Shown piece after piece: positions 1-10,794 of a DNA stretch of 64,000 nucleotides; position 1 is the stretch's first letter, and each line of letters begins with the position of its first letter. This DNA comes from Pardosa pseudoannulata (lineage: Eukaryota; Arthropoda; Arachnida; Araneae; Lycosidae). The position numbers and the translations under genes were made by a program. A model generated the notes under the pieces. The model saw only the letters and a list, made by a program, of their open reading frames with translations. It ran no database searches and was not told the DNA's origin. The stretch lies in NCBI GenBank assembly GCA_032207245.1, contig CM063501.1, positions 54,401,893 to 54,465,892 on the forward strand, written 5' to 3'.

Positions 1-149
1 CACACAAACGAACAAACTTCTTAATTTTCAAAGATATATAACTTAAAAGCTAGATATTTATTAGTCCATGAAATAGACTTTGTTGTTAATACCGGTGATA
101 AAATTTACATTGCAACAAAAATTAATCGATGATTAAATTTAAGTTTTTT

Positions 150-321
150 TTGGTTTTGGAGTGCTACGGTCTACTTTTTGCAACACGAGGGCTAATGAGA
201 CCGGGACCTACAGCTTAAAGCCGATTCCGAACGGCTACAAACATCCATGCCACTGTGGGATTCGAACCCACGAACTCCGGTACCGAAGGTCAGCACCCTA
301 ACCAATCGGCCATCGTTCGGC
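150..321 (-). mobile_element. tRNA-derived SINE, family A, copy 1
   Basis: On the minus strand this begins with a tRNA-like head. A box-A-like stretch (TGGCCGATTGGTTA, near 299-312) is followed by a box-B-like stretch (GGGTTCGAATCCC, near 257-269), the two internal RNA polymerase III promoter elements. A ~100 bp unrelated body follows, ending in a CAAAACC-type tail near 150. The tRNA-like part does not close into an acceptor stem and runs straight into the body, so this is a SINE and not a tRNA gene. Three more copies lie near 16045, 48792 and 49131. SINEs are non-autonomous and are moved by a LINE reverse transcriptase; the partner is not identified here. Confidence 0.85.
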
Positions 322-1164
322 GATTAAATTTAAAATTATCACATATGTACCTTACGACAAATATTATATTTAAGATATTACGAAAATTATTTACGTAATA
401 TCTAAGTTCAGTGATAAAATGCATGAAATAATGCAGACGATATTTAAATAATTTAAAATAAGAAATGATTAAATGAGATGGTTAAAGGATTGACATCATA
501 ATGCTAACAAAAATATTTTTTTTATCTATCACTAGTTTAACAAAAATACTTTTTTTATCTATTTATTATGTAATAAATTTAATCGCCTGCTCTTAACCGG
601 AGAAAATAAGGCTTGAAGTATTGGCATTAAAAGCTCGAAAAGGGAGAAACGGGTAGATTTCGAACGTTTTAAAGACTACAGTATTTTTCGCTGTGATATG
701 AAGCATATTTATACCCATTTATTGTAAAATTAGATCGATAGTTTAGGAATAGATAAACTTTACTCGCTTTGAATTTTGTTAATCCTAACTCATCAAGAAT
801 TCAATATAGATGCCTCTATCCATTCTAGTTGCAACAGCTTCGTAAATTTGAGGACAAATGGACAGATAACTTAGGCTATTATTATATAGGAAATTATTAG
901 TTATTACGTATAACAGAATTTTAAAATTTTGGTCAGATGGTTTTCTACACTGGAATTTGGATTATGAAATACATTTGAGACTTATAAAAAGCAAGTAAAA
1001 TTTTTACTAGCAATGAACTGCACATTGTATCTGTTGCTAATTAATCTTTTTCAACAAACCAAAGCTGTTGTAATTATTAATTTATTACCAAAAGAGATTT
1101 GGGTTTACCACTAGTTAGTACTAGTTTAAGTATTTTAGTATTAGTTATTTGGGTTTACCACTAG
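322..1164. other. AT-rich stretch, nothing recognised
   Basis: No coding, RNA or repeat signal. The last 70 bases hold a small direct repeat (TTTGGGTTTACCACTAGTT, twice), and the next element is inserted directly after its second copy. Confidence 0.5.
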
Positions 1165-1182
1165 TTCAACCCCTTCCGGTAA

Positions 1183-1249
1183 AATGACGAGTCTAGCTCG
1201 TCATTAGTTTTTCATTCCATACCGCACAATGACGAGCTACACTCGTCAT
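1183..1249. repeat. paired subterminal palindromes of element 1
   Basis: Two hairpins with the same stem: AATGACGAG-tctag-CTCGTCATT (1183-1205) and ATGACGAG-ctaca-CTCGTCAT (1229-1249). They start about 15 bp inside the left end. Their place suggests a transposase or host-protein binding site, but that is inference. Confidence 0.8.
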
Positions 1250-1369
1250 GCGATTAAAGTTACTATTAAATATGATAATTAATTTAGTTTAAAATTTCTA
1301 GTGTACTGAATTTGGCAACACTTTTATCACTTGTGAAAATCACAAGTCACTATTGCATATTGTTTACAT

Positions 1370-1614
1370 TTGGTACAAGTCATTGCCAAATTAATGAGTC
1401 AGAATAAAAGAAAACCTACTAAGAAATGCCGTGTGTGTTACAAGAATCAAATTAAAAGTGAGACTACTTGGTGGTGTAAACAATTAAGAATTCCTTTGCA
1501 CTTTGTTTTGAAAAGTACCACCAGCTTGAAGACTATTATCTGTATACCTTATTAATGTTTTGCTTTGATATTTTCTTAATTTTACTGTTTCTGATATTAT
1601 TTAACACTATGTAA
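1370..1614 (+). pseudogene. piggyBac transposase C-terminal cysteine-rich domain relic
   Basis: Reading from 1370, the segment NKRKPTKKCRVCYKN followed by ETTWWC matches the start of the C-terminal Cys-rich (zinc-binding) domain of piggyBac transposases, which contacts the element's terminal repeats. After TTWWC the frame is lost. The family's closing LC-F-E-x-YH motif appears one frame over (ALCFEKYH, from 1495), and that frame runs to a TAA at 1612-1614. A frameshift therefore lies between about 1480 and 1495. The catalytic DDD domain is absent, removed with the rest of the interior. No functional start is claimed; the upstream ATGs are just what is left at the deletion point. The assignment rests on motif recognition and agrees with the TTAA-flanked ends around it. 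Confidence 0.72.
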
Positions 1615-1734
1615 AAAGTGGATTTTAATTAAGAATATGTAAGAACTGTAAAATGAAACAAGTTTTTTAAATAAAAATTAAATGGTTATTTCATGCACAG
1701 TTTTTCATTATTAAATCATACCGGAAGGGGTTAA

Positions 1735-2164
1735 GTAAAGAATGACAGGATGGTTACTTTGATACATTATGTACCTAAAAATTCCCTTCACTGAAATGAA
1801 ATCTGAAGGATGAAAAATTCATTAGGGAAAAATTTATTTAATTTAAAAGACATTTCCTTATTAGGTTATGTGCAAGATAATTATATTTAGATAATTGTCA
1901 GAGGAAAACAGCAACTAACTGTAACCACAACGGACAGTTACAGTAGAGGAAAAAACTGTAAACACACAATCATGTCACTGAATATAATTTTTCAACTGTA
2001 CATAGTTATTTCCTTATAACTCTGTTAAATTTTAATTGTTCTAAAAATTTCTTATCTTTAGTAAAATATAGAGTACTTTTTTACTGCTCTACTGTTAATT
2101 TATGACTAATAATAATAACTGCATTATATTACTTTCATTGTTCACCATATATATATATATATAC
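1735..2164. other. AT-rich stretch ending in a short (TA)n
   Basis: Nothing recognised apart from a short (TA)n run near 2147-2163, into which the next element appears to have inserted. Confidence 0.5.
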
Positions 2165-2778
2165 CGGGTGGCCATAATTAAACTGACAGTGCTCACAGTG
2201 TTCTGTAGCGCGATCTACTTGCGAGAATGACGCCACATTTTGTAGGAAGATTAAACAAGACGGGGGACGAAGGATTCCGCAAAAAAACAAATTAGTTCCA
2301 AAAGTCACCGTTAGGGGAATATTTGGTGCTGTGTTATAGAAAATAGAGTGTTAACAAATGCAAATTAATACGGAATAAAATTACCTTTTATTATGCACAT
2401 TTTCTGATTTAGTTCAAGTGCAATATGGCAACAATTTAAAAAAAGCGTAAAATCTACATAAACACCGATAAAGTCTGGTGATCTGCAATATCGCGTAAGC
2501 TGAGCAGAAGAAGAAATTCTTTATTCAAATTTCGCGTTACATCCGTTGGCACAGTTAAGAAATTAATTTCCGTATTGATTTGTGTTTGTTAACATTCTAT
2601 TTTATATTACACAGCGCCAAATATTCCCCTAGCGGTTAGTTTTGAAACTAATTTGTTTTTTCGCGGAATCTTTCGTCCCCCGTCTTGTTTAATTTTATTA
2701 CAAAATGTGGCGTCATTCTAGCAAATAGATTGCACTACAGAACACTGTAATCACTGTCAGTTTAATTATGGCCACCCG
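2165..2778. mobile_element. foldback DNA element with ~220 bp inverted arms
   Basis: The left arm (about 2165-2384) and right arm (about 2559-2778) are inverted copies with only scattered mismatches. Both start CGGGTGGCCATAATTAAACT at the outer edge. The ~175 bp spacer has no coding signal. The flanks are TA-rich microsatellite on both sides, so a TA target is likely but cannot be proved. This is the shape of a non-autonomous foldback or MITE element; I cannot name the superfamily. Confidence 0.8.
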
Positions 2779-2864
2779 ATATATACATATATATATACAC
2801 GTATATATATATAAATATATACAGATATATATATATATACACATATATACATATATATACATAT

Positions 2865-2923
<59 letters not shown>

Positions 2924-3006
2924 TATATACACGTATATATATATAAATATATACAGATATATATATATATACACATATATACATATATATACACATACAC
3001 ACACAT

Positions 3007-3037
<31 letters not shown>

Positions 3038-3046
3038 CATATATAT
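2779..3046. repeat. compound TA/CA microsatellite
   Basis: Mixed (TA)n, (TACA)n and (CA)n. A ~65 bp sub-pattern containing CACGTATATATATATAAATA occurs twice (near 2798 and 2930), so part of it is also duplicated at a larger scale. Long open frames on both strands here are translations of the microsatellite and are not genes. Confidence 0.95.
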
Positions 3047-4944
3047 CAGGTTTTGGATTTTAAAATTAGAAACTGTAGCATTAATTAATAAAGGTAAAGC
3101 GAACTCTTTATGAAACGTAAGAATATAGAGATTAAAACTACACCATTTAAGAGCAGAGAGTGCCAAGTTCCATGTGAGAACAGGTAAAAAGGACCATGAG
3201 AGTGCTTATAAGAAATATTCTGCCCCTAAAATAATAGGCAAGAAGTACGGTAAGTTTTTTCTGACTTTTTTACATTGTATCGAGCAGAATTTCTACTTGT
3301 TTTGACAATAATAATCGCAAAAACACTTTAAAACTTTCAGCATTCTCTTAATTTCTTTCATATCGAACTTACAGCTTCATATAATGTATTTTACTAGTCG
3401 ATGAAGCAAATTCAACTATAGTTTCCAACTCAAAAATAACGAAACAAGTAAGCGTTCGAGAAAGTGAAAAATCATTTATTTTTTTTAATGAAATCTTCGC
3501 AATGACAGCCCGTTAAATGGAGGCTTAAAAAAATGGTAGGAGTCGATACAAAATAAGGAAGAAAACAACTAAGAATTGTTATAAAAATTGCAATATACAG
3601 CAATTAAAAAGAAAGAACAATTAAGGGGAAGAAATTATACCTAAGGAGTACTTTTTAACGGTTATGCCTTCAGGTCAATTTATCTGATGAGTTTCCTAGA
3701 CTTCTCTCCAACTTAAATTCATTAACTTGGACTAGCTATAGGAAATGACAATTTATTCCAGAATAAATATATTGGTATCTGGATATCAATATTTAAAAAA
3801 AAATTTGTGTGAGGTCTTGGTTTTCACGAATCATGATATCGCAAAAATTCAACCATAAAAAACGAGCTGAAAATATATTCAAAACAAGAACCACATTATA
3901 AAAAGAAATAAAAGTGCAGAAGGTAAAAAAAAGATAGCTATTGTACTTTTTAAAAATAATAAAATACATTAATATGTTATTGGATCCACAGAGTGCAGCG
4001 TTAATCTAATAAAAAATATATTTCCGTCTGATATTAGCTTCATTTTACAACCGAAAAAATGTTTGTCGAACTAGTTTTAACTTTTTTACAAATTATTTTA
4101 CCTTTAAAAATAAATTCCCCCCTTTTTTTAAACTTGATAAATTGGACTTACTTTACAGTAATTTAAATTTTTATATATCATTTGTGGTTTTAGAAATCAA
4201 AATAAGGTAATAAATAAACATTAATAAAAAAAAGCTGTAAGAATCGTTTCCGAAAATATTAACATGGAAAACAATTACCAGTGCGACATTTTTTGTCGTT
4301 ATTTTTTCCCTATTAACAAGGGAATTCAAATCAAATATCCCGGTAAAGAGGATTCGTAAATCTCTGAAAACCCTTTGTTAGTTTTTTTTATTGAGAAATA
4401 AATTAAATAAAAATGACGTCCAAACCTTTTTTAACTTCCCATGAGGTCTCCTGCCTTTTAAATCTTCCTAAAATGGAAAAAATTCTATGGTTGATTTTTG
4501 TTCTGTAATAAATTTTGAGCAAGAAAAAAAAATACCTCGAAGGGAAAAATCCTAATAGAGTCAATTTACCATGGAAAAAATTATTACCATTTTCATGTAA
4601 ACGGTTTCATTTTTATAATCCTCTTTAACCAAAAAATGGTCAGATGACATCATTCCAATTCAAAGAAAGTGAACTTTTTGGTAATATTTTTTTTATTAAT
4701 ATATAGTAATTGGAAAAAGTGACTATTCAGAATATATATATATATATTTACAAAATTACACCATGGTATCTTTCATGGATGTAGCATGATTGCCAGGTAT
4801 AATATTTGGAGGAAATCCTCATTCATTTGACTAAAAGTTGGAATGCGATATTTCTGGTCAAGAATACTTCTCAAACGCTACTTCTAATCTTGCATCTACC
4901 CAATGCTAGGTTCTAGATAAGGGTAAAGAATACAGATTCAGGAA
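3047..4944. other. 1.9 kb AT-rich stretch, nothing recognised
   Basis: Frequent stops in all frames, poly-A and poly-T runs, a short (TA)n near 4734-4747. No domain, RNA or terminal-repeat signal found. Confidence 0.5.
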
Positions 4945-4987
4945 GAAGGTAAGGCATCGTAAAAATAATCTACGACGCCTTACCTTC
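4945..4987. repeat. 43 nt hairpin
   Basis: GAAGGTAAGGCATCGTA and TACGACGCCTTACCTTC pair over 17 positions with one mismatch around a 9 nt loop. It lies in otherwise plain AT-rich DNA and belongs to no other element found here. Confidence 0.8.
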
Positions 4988-5780
4988 AATACGCGAAAGA
5001 GGTGTTCTTCAATAACCTTGTTAATAAAACAATTTTTCAAGCTCCTGCTCAGATTCAGCTGCTTTATTCCTCTTTTAAGTTCTGCTTTGATTTTGTTTTT
5101 TAAATTATTAATTTTGTAAACTTCAGGTATGGTTTTTTTAATTTCCTTGCAGATTATATATTTATAGTATATGCTAATATGTCCAAATTATTTAAGTTAA
5201 TTTTTTATTATGTTCTAGATTAAGTTTCCTGTTAAACAAATAGCCTCAAATGGGGTTGAACATTAGTTCGATCGAGAGACCAAGCTATATTTTTCTTTAG
5301 AGCAGATGTGATTTATGGTTCCCGCAGTGTGACGTCCCTACTCCAATATATAGCAAATATCTATTAAAACAGCAACAGGTGTTCATCTAGTAGGTGTTGG
5401 TCAAACAGCCAGTGACTCTTGTAAGAAGATTTCTCTGCCAAACAGCTCGAGATTATTCGGTTTTTAATCTTCTAGTGCACTGTGGTGGCTCTTATTAAAT
5501 AGAAGGTAAGGAACTTCGTAAGACTTTACATAACATAATGAAAATGAATGCAACATCTTGTTGTACGAAGAGCTGTTGATTTAGACATCTCACCCAAAGG
5601 GACGAATTGGCTCATTCCTCGAACCAGTGTTGTGACCTTGAAGAGTCCCTGAGAATTAACAAAACGTCGAAGTCGAATTTTTGGATAATTACAATTCCCC
5701 TCTATATTGCGTATACGAAAATGCTAAAAAAATGAAACATTTGAAACAGTTCTTAGGAAATATCAAGTATGTTGTGTTTT
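4988..5780. other. unassigned stretch
   Basis: More balanced in base composition around 5250-5700 than its surroundings, but I find no open frame, domain or repeat in it. Possibly decayed transposon DNA. Confidence 0.4.
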
Positions 5781-6263
5781 TTAGCACGTTGACAGACACT
5801 TGCGTCTATAGCCGTGAAAGCGAAGTTCACTATGGGGCATGACGGCAATAGCCGTCCAAAACGAAACGGTTGTTTTTAGACACTACGGCTATAGCAGCAC
5901 AAATGTGTATTTATTAGCTTACAGGTAGAAGCCTAGTGTCATGTTTTGGAAACAATTTTTTAGGTTGAATTTCGTTTTCCACCTGTTCGTTTTCTAACCC
6001 GAAAATAATGTGTAATAATTATAAAATTATAATAATTTTTTTTGTCATTTATTTATTTTTGTTTGGTTATGAACTAACATTTAGTGTAAAACTCCCAAAA
6101 ATACTTTGTTGCACACAAAAAAATTGGTTTTTTGAGTCATTATACCTGTCATTTTCGTTTTTAAATTTTTGCTGTTATAGCCGCCATCGTCCCGTTATTT
6201 AGTGTCTAGAGTCCGCTGGCGCCATCACGTTATAGCCGTAACCTAATTAAAGGTGCTGAATTA
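5781..6263. mobile_element. possible MITE with repeated TATAGCCG motifs
   Basis: The motif TATAGCCG or a one-base variant occurs near both edges: around 5807, 5850 and 5889 (inverted) on the left, 6173 and 6231 on the right. Possible short ends AGCAC (5783) and GTGCT (6253) sit next to TTTT and TTAA. Repeated short motifs near both ends are common in non-autonomous DNA transposons. The exact boundaries and the family are uncertain. Confidence 0.35.
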
Positions 6264-6280
6264 ATCAAAATTAAGTTTAT

Positions 6281-6816
6281 TTAACCCTTTTTATCCTGAC
6301 GGTACTTATAAGTACCGCTTCAATCAAACACCTATATATTCCTAATAAAGCCGTTTTTCCTTGAGGTACTCACAAGGACATCAGCTATGGAGTTCCTACA
6401 GCAGAAAAGAAATGACAGCACCAATCAGAAATCCTTTTTATTCGCATAGTAGAGATTTTATAATTGGTGTGCTGCATTCGAAGGTCATTTTGTGGTAGAG
6501 TTGATACACGTGTTGTTCAATTGAGTAAATTTAGTGGTTTATTACCAGTTATTTGGTACTATTATTTTTTAGAGACTTCTATACTTCGCAGGTAAGCATT
6601 TCATTTGTTTTATTCATAATTTAATGTTTTATTGTCTATCATAGAGTCAAAAATATATGTTGGTACTAGAAAGTACCAGCTGCAAAATTAACTACTAAAA
6701 TACAGTAACAATTAATTTTCTATTTTCTATGATTCTTCTCCATTAAAATTTATCTAATGATGAAAAAATGCAGTATCAAAGTTAATGGTTAATTAATTCA
6801 GGGTATAAACGGTTAA
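6281..6816. mobile_element. piggyBac-like element 2 (MITE)
   Basis: The left end is TTAACCCTTTTTATCCTGA; the right end read inward on the other strand is TTAACCGTTTATACCCTGA. Three bases differ, and both ends carry TTAA. The perfect 16 bp palindrome GGTACTTATAAGTACC lies at 6301-6316, directly inside the left repeat. A looser copy, GGTACTagaaAGTACC, is at 6662-6677. No coding remnant was recognised in the ~536 bp element. Confidence 0.7.
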
Positions 6817-6950
6817 ACAAAAACTGTAAAACTATACTTCTAATATTCTAAATATTACAAAAACATATGGAGTTAATTTTTATACTTCACTTGTTCCTAC
6901 TGTTCGTCAATGTGTTAAATAAATTTTCATTCTTCGGAACACCGAACACT

Positions 6951-7975
6951 TTGCTTCGAAAAAGCAGGCTTGCTCTTGTCAGCTATTCTCCCAGAAGACT
7001 GGCTGAAAACCATTTATACTTCCTAATAGTAAAACGTCGTGACCAATCTAGATTATTTTATGCTCTCATTAGATTTTTACAGTCATATGTTATAACTGAC
7101 ATTCTGAAAAAAAAATTTTCTTCGAAAAGGCAGGTGGACTCTTGTCAGCTTTCTCCCGGAAGAGTGGCTAAAAACCATTTATACTTCCTAATAGTAAAAC
7201 GTCGTGACCAATCTAGATTCCGTCACGACGGATTATGCTCTCATTAGACTTTTACAGTTATATGTTTTAATTGACATTCTGAAAAAAAATATTTTGCTTA
7301 GAGAAGGCAGGCGGACTCTTGTCAGCTATTCTCCCAGAAGACTGGCTGAAAACCATTTATACTTCCTAATAGTAAAACGTCGTGACCAATCTAGATTATT
7401 TTATGCTCTCATTAGATTTTTATAGTCATATATTTAATTCCCATTCTGAAAAAAAAAAGAAGAAAAAAAAATTTTGCTGCGAAAAGGCAGGCGGACTCTT
7501 GTCAGCTTTCTCCCGGGAGAGTGGCTGAAAACCATTTATACTTCCTAATAGTAAAACGTCGTGACCAATCTAGATTCTTTTATGCTCTCATTAGATTTTT
7601 ACAGTCATATGTTTTAATTGACATTCTGAAGAAAAAAAAACATTTTGCTTCTAAAAGGCAGGTGGACTCTTGTCAGCTTTCTCCCGGAAGAGTGGCTAAA
7701 AACCATTTATACTTCCTAATAGTAAAACGTCGTGACCAATCTAGATTCTTTTATGCTCTTATTGGACTTTTACAGTCATATGTTTTAATTGACAATCTGA
7801 AAAAATATTTTGCTTCTAAAAGGCAGGCGGGTTCTTGTCAGCTGCTCTCCCGAGAGAGTGGCTGAAAACTATTTATACTTCCTAATAGTAAAACGTCGTG
7901 ACCAATCTAGATTCTTTTATGCTCTCATTAGATTTTTACAGTCATATGTTTTAATTGGCATTCTGAAAATATTTC
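6951..7975. repeat. tandem array, six ~165-179 bp units
   Basis: The landmark CGTCGTGACCAATCTAGATT recurs at about 7035, 7200, 7378, 7557, 7728 and 7894. Units differ by point changes and by the length of a poly-A run. Several units read open through peptide versions of the same sentence, but unit lengths are not constant multiples of three and no start context exists, so I treat the array as non-coding. Confidence 0.92.
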
Positions 7976-8833
7976 ATGTTTCAATTCCAATGCATCCAAT
8001 GAACCTTCTAAATAATTTCTAATTCTTTTTTGAGAAACTCACATAAAAGGCAGAAATCCTTAAGAGCCTTCATCAGTAGAATTAATAATGAATGTTTATC
8101 CGTGAAGCAAGAATAGGAATTTTAATCCAACCCACGTGCTCAGCTTTAAAGCAAACCGTTCCTGCCGATACATAATTAAAATGCAAGAAACTTCAAGCGC
8201 TTTTCTCTTTTATAAGTGCCGTGAATAATATATTTGATGAAAATGATATTTTATTAATAAGTAATTACAAATGTAAAACACTTTCAAAGAATATCTAAGT
8301 AGCTTTGCAAAGGCGTAGCATAATTTATTTATGTTTCCTAAGTATTGCTTTGATCGCCTCTTTTTCATCTGTTAAGCTGGAAAATGTTTTTTTTTAAATC
8401 TATCTTAATTGTCAATTTCTGCAGAATAATTTATTTGCTTAGTTTAGTAGCAGACATCGGCGAATCAAGATCTTAATAGTTTAGTCAAAAGTAGTAATTT
8501 TTATATGCAAGAAATAGCAAAAAAAATTTTTTTTGCACTCATGACAAAAGAACACTGTTTTGATGTCTTTTAAACGTTGTACGTAATTCTGCTTAAGAGA
8601 AATTTTTTAAAAGAAAAATTGCTTTTGTTTGTACTTTGTTTTGGTGATATTTAAATGATACGATTTTATGGTCATTTTGAAAAAAAATAGTTGATAACAT
8701 ATATAGAGAAATTTAAATACCTTAAAATACCTGTAGTCATTAGGAGTGAGCTCTGTCGCAAGGAAAGCTATGTACTTCAATATTTTAATAAACACACACA
8801 CATTATGCATACATACATACATACATATATGTG
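7976..8833. other. AT-rich stretch with a short (CATA)n
   Basis: Nothing recognised except a (CATA)n run near 8806-8828 just before the Tigger-like element. Confidence 0.5.
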
Positions 8834-9094
8834 TATACAGTGATCCCTCATTTTTCGCCGTTAATGGGGACCAGAACCTTCCTCGAAAACTGAAAAACCG
8901 CGAAGTAGGATTTGCCCCAAGGAATTTCGTGTATGGGAGTACACGAATGTTTTAAATATGTAAACAGTATTTATACTTTACACATTTAAGACAAAAATTA
9001 CAACAGTATATGTATTTACTTAAACGTGTCAGTGCTAATTAATAAGGTTAATTACAAAACCTTATAGAGTAATAAACATTAATCAACATTGCAT

Positions 9095-10107
9095 TCTGAG
9101 AGAGCCGAAGAGTCTTGTTGGTGGCGGAAGAGAGGTTCTCACGTGAATCGTAGAAGTTTTAGGCTTCCTCGGAGACTCTTCTGCTGGAGACGCTGATGGT
9201 AGAGCCAGGGGGCTTTACCTTGGAGAGAAACATGGGGATGGGTAGTTGTTGTCTTTGTTCTTCCTGAGAGAGGTGAAGAGTCTTGTTGGTGGCGGAGGAG
9301 AAGTTTTCAAGTGAATCGTAAAAGTTTTAGGCTGCCTTGGAGACTCTTCTGCTGGAGACTCTGATGGTAGAGCCAGGGGGCTTTACCTTGGACAGAAACA
9401 TGGGGATAGGTAGTTGTTGTCTTTGTTTTTCCTGAGAGAGCCGAAGAGTCTTGTTGGTGGCGGAAGAGAGGTTCTCACGTGAATCGTAGAAGTTTTAGGC
9501 TTCCTCGGAGACTCTTCTGCTGGAGACGCTGATGGTAGAGCCAGGGGGCTTTACCTTGGACAGAAACATGGGGATAGGTAGTTGTTGTCTTTGTTTTTCC
9601 TGAGAGAGCCGAAGAGTCTTGTTGGTGGCGGAAGAGAGGTTCTCACTTGACTCGCAGAAGTTTTAAGCTCACTCGGAGACTCTTCTGCTGGAGACGCTGA
9701 CGGTAGAGCCAGGGGGCTTTACCTTGGAGAGAAACATGGGGATAGGTAGTTGTTGTCTTTGTTTTTCCTGAGAGAGGCGAAGAGTCTTGTTGGTGGCGGA
9801 GTAAAGGTTCTCACTTGACTGGTAGAAGTTTCAAGCTCACTCGGAGACTCTTCTGCTGGAGACGCTGACGGTAGAGCCAGAGGGCTTTACCTTGGAGAGA
9901 AACATGGGGATAGGTAGTTGTTGTCTTTGTTTTTCCTGATAGAGGCGAAGAGTCTTGTTGGTATCGGAGGAGAGGTTCTCACTTGACTCGTAGAAGTTTT
10001 AGGCTCACTCGGAGACTCTTCTGCTGGAGACGCTGACGGTAGAGCCAGGGGGCTTTACCTTGGAGAGAAACATGGTGATGGGTAGTTGTTGTCTTTGTTT
10101 TTCCTTT
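9095..10107. repeat. 168 bp minisatellite inside the Tigger-like element, six units
   Basis: AGTCTTGTTGGTG recurs at 9111, 9279, 9447, 9615, 9783 and 9951, a period of exactly 168 each time. Sequence divergence is low. The unit spans the 3' end of the transposase frame: every copy contains the complement of a PITMFLSKVK-type coding tail, closed by an in-frame stop shortly after. The array therefore arose by amplification of the gene's last codons plus its 3' flank, within the element. Confidence 0.95.
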
Positions 10108-10345
10108 TCCTTCAAAATTCCCCTGTACAAGGACATAACCCCGTCAACGCGATTGCTGAACTCGACAGCTCGAACCATATTGTCGTCAATGTCTTGTGCA
10201 AATTCTTGCCATGTTGCACAATTGTTGCAGATTCTCCAGGGTAAGGCCACGCTTTTCAGTTTGTTCTTCGTCTTCCTCTTCATTTTCTTCCTCACTTGCA
10301 GACTTTGTCATCTCAAGAGCCCGTGGTATGTACTCTGAGTTAACT
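10005..10345 (-). pseudogene. Tigger-like transposase, C-terminal fragment
   Basis: Reading the minus strand from about 10345 gives EYIPRALEMTKSASEEENEE, then an acidic run, then RGLTLENLQQLCNMA. After a one-base frame change the reading continues EFAQDIDDNMVRAVEFSNRV, DGVMSLYRGILKEKEKQRQQ and LPITMFLSKVK, and stops in the first 168 bp repeat. This acidic stretch, LTLENL helix, FSNRVDG segment and RQQLPITMF tail match my recollection of the far C-terminus of Tigger (TIGD-like) transposases. The HTH and DDE regions are missing. The frameshift lies near 10205-10225. Further upstream on the minus strand (10346-10440) a short open stretch starting MSAATLRKG may be part of the same gene but I could not place it. 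Confidence 0.75.
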
Positions 10346-10794
10346 CATCTCAATTCTTGTTTGACATGCAGATATCCTTCTTTCTAGCGCATCAACATGA
10401 AACGAAGTTCCTTTCCTCAATGTGGCTGCCGACATAATTGTATTTTTTCAAATTTTTTATATGAATATTTTGGAAAAATCCGCGAAGCCCTGAAGTCTCA
10501 AAACATGAAGCGCGAAGTGGCGAGGGAACACTGTATGTTGGAGTAGCTTAGTCGGAAAGAAAAGGAAGCTTAGATCATTGAAAAGAGAACCGGGGACAGC
10601 TGGAAAATATGTAGAGGGGGGCAGTGAATTTGCATTTATTGCAGAGAAAGTTTTGGGAAATGGATTGGAAGAATTTTAAGTCATGAACACTCCTTTAATT
10701 AAGATATTTTTTAGCTGGAAAAATAGATTTTAAGGAATAAGAATGGGAGAGAGGAGAATTTTTATATTGAAGTGTAATAATTTCGGTAATTGCA

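Larger units (their letters stand above)
1165..1734 (+). mobile_element. piggyBac-like element 1, internally deleted
   Basis: The two ends are matching inverted repeats: AACCCCTTCCGGTA on the left and its exact complement on the right. The right end is followed by TTAA (1731-1734); the left flank reads TTCA (1165-1168), one base off TTAA. A TTAA target and CCC-type ends are the hallmark of the piggyBac superfamily. Near the left end are two GACGAG/CTCGTC palindromes (1183-1205 and 1229-1249). The interior keeps only the last part of a transposase, so this ~570 bp copy is a deletion derivative that cannot move on its own. Confidence 0.8.
8834..10535 (-). mobile_element. Tigger/pogo-like DNA transposon remnant
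   Basis: The left end CAGTGATCCCTCATTTTTCGC pairs with the right end, whose inward reading is CAGTGTTCCCTCGCCACTTC. A TA dinucleotide flanks each side (8834-8835 and 10534-10535). TA target duplications and CAGTG-CCTCG ends are typical of the Tigger/pogo branch of Tc1/mariner elements. Inside are a transposase C-terminus on the minus strand and a six-unit 168 bp array. The element is 1.7 kb and lacks the DNA-binding and catalytic regions. Confidence 0.85.

Noticed and set aside
6867..8022. Four overlapping frames with a recurring LYFLIVKRRDQSR peptide
   Set aside because: They follow the ~170 bp tandem unit and shift frame between units. There is no start context, domain or constant multiple of three.
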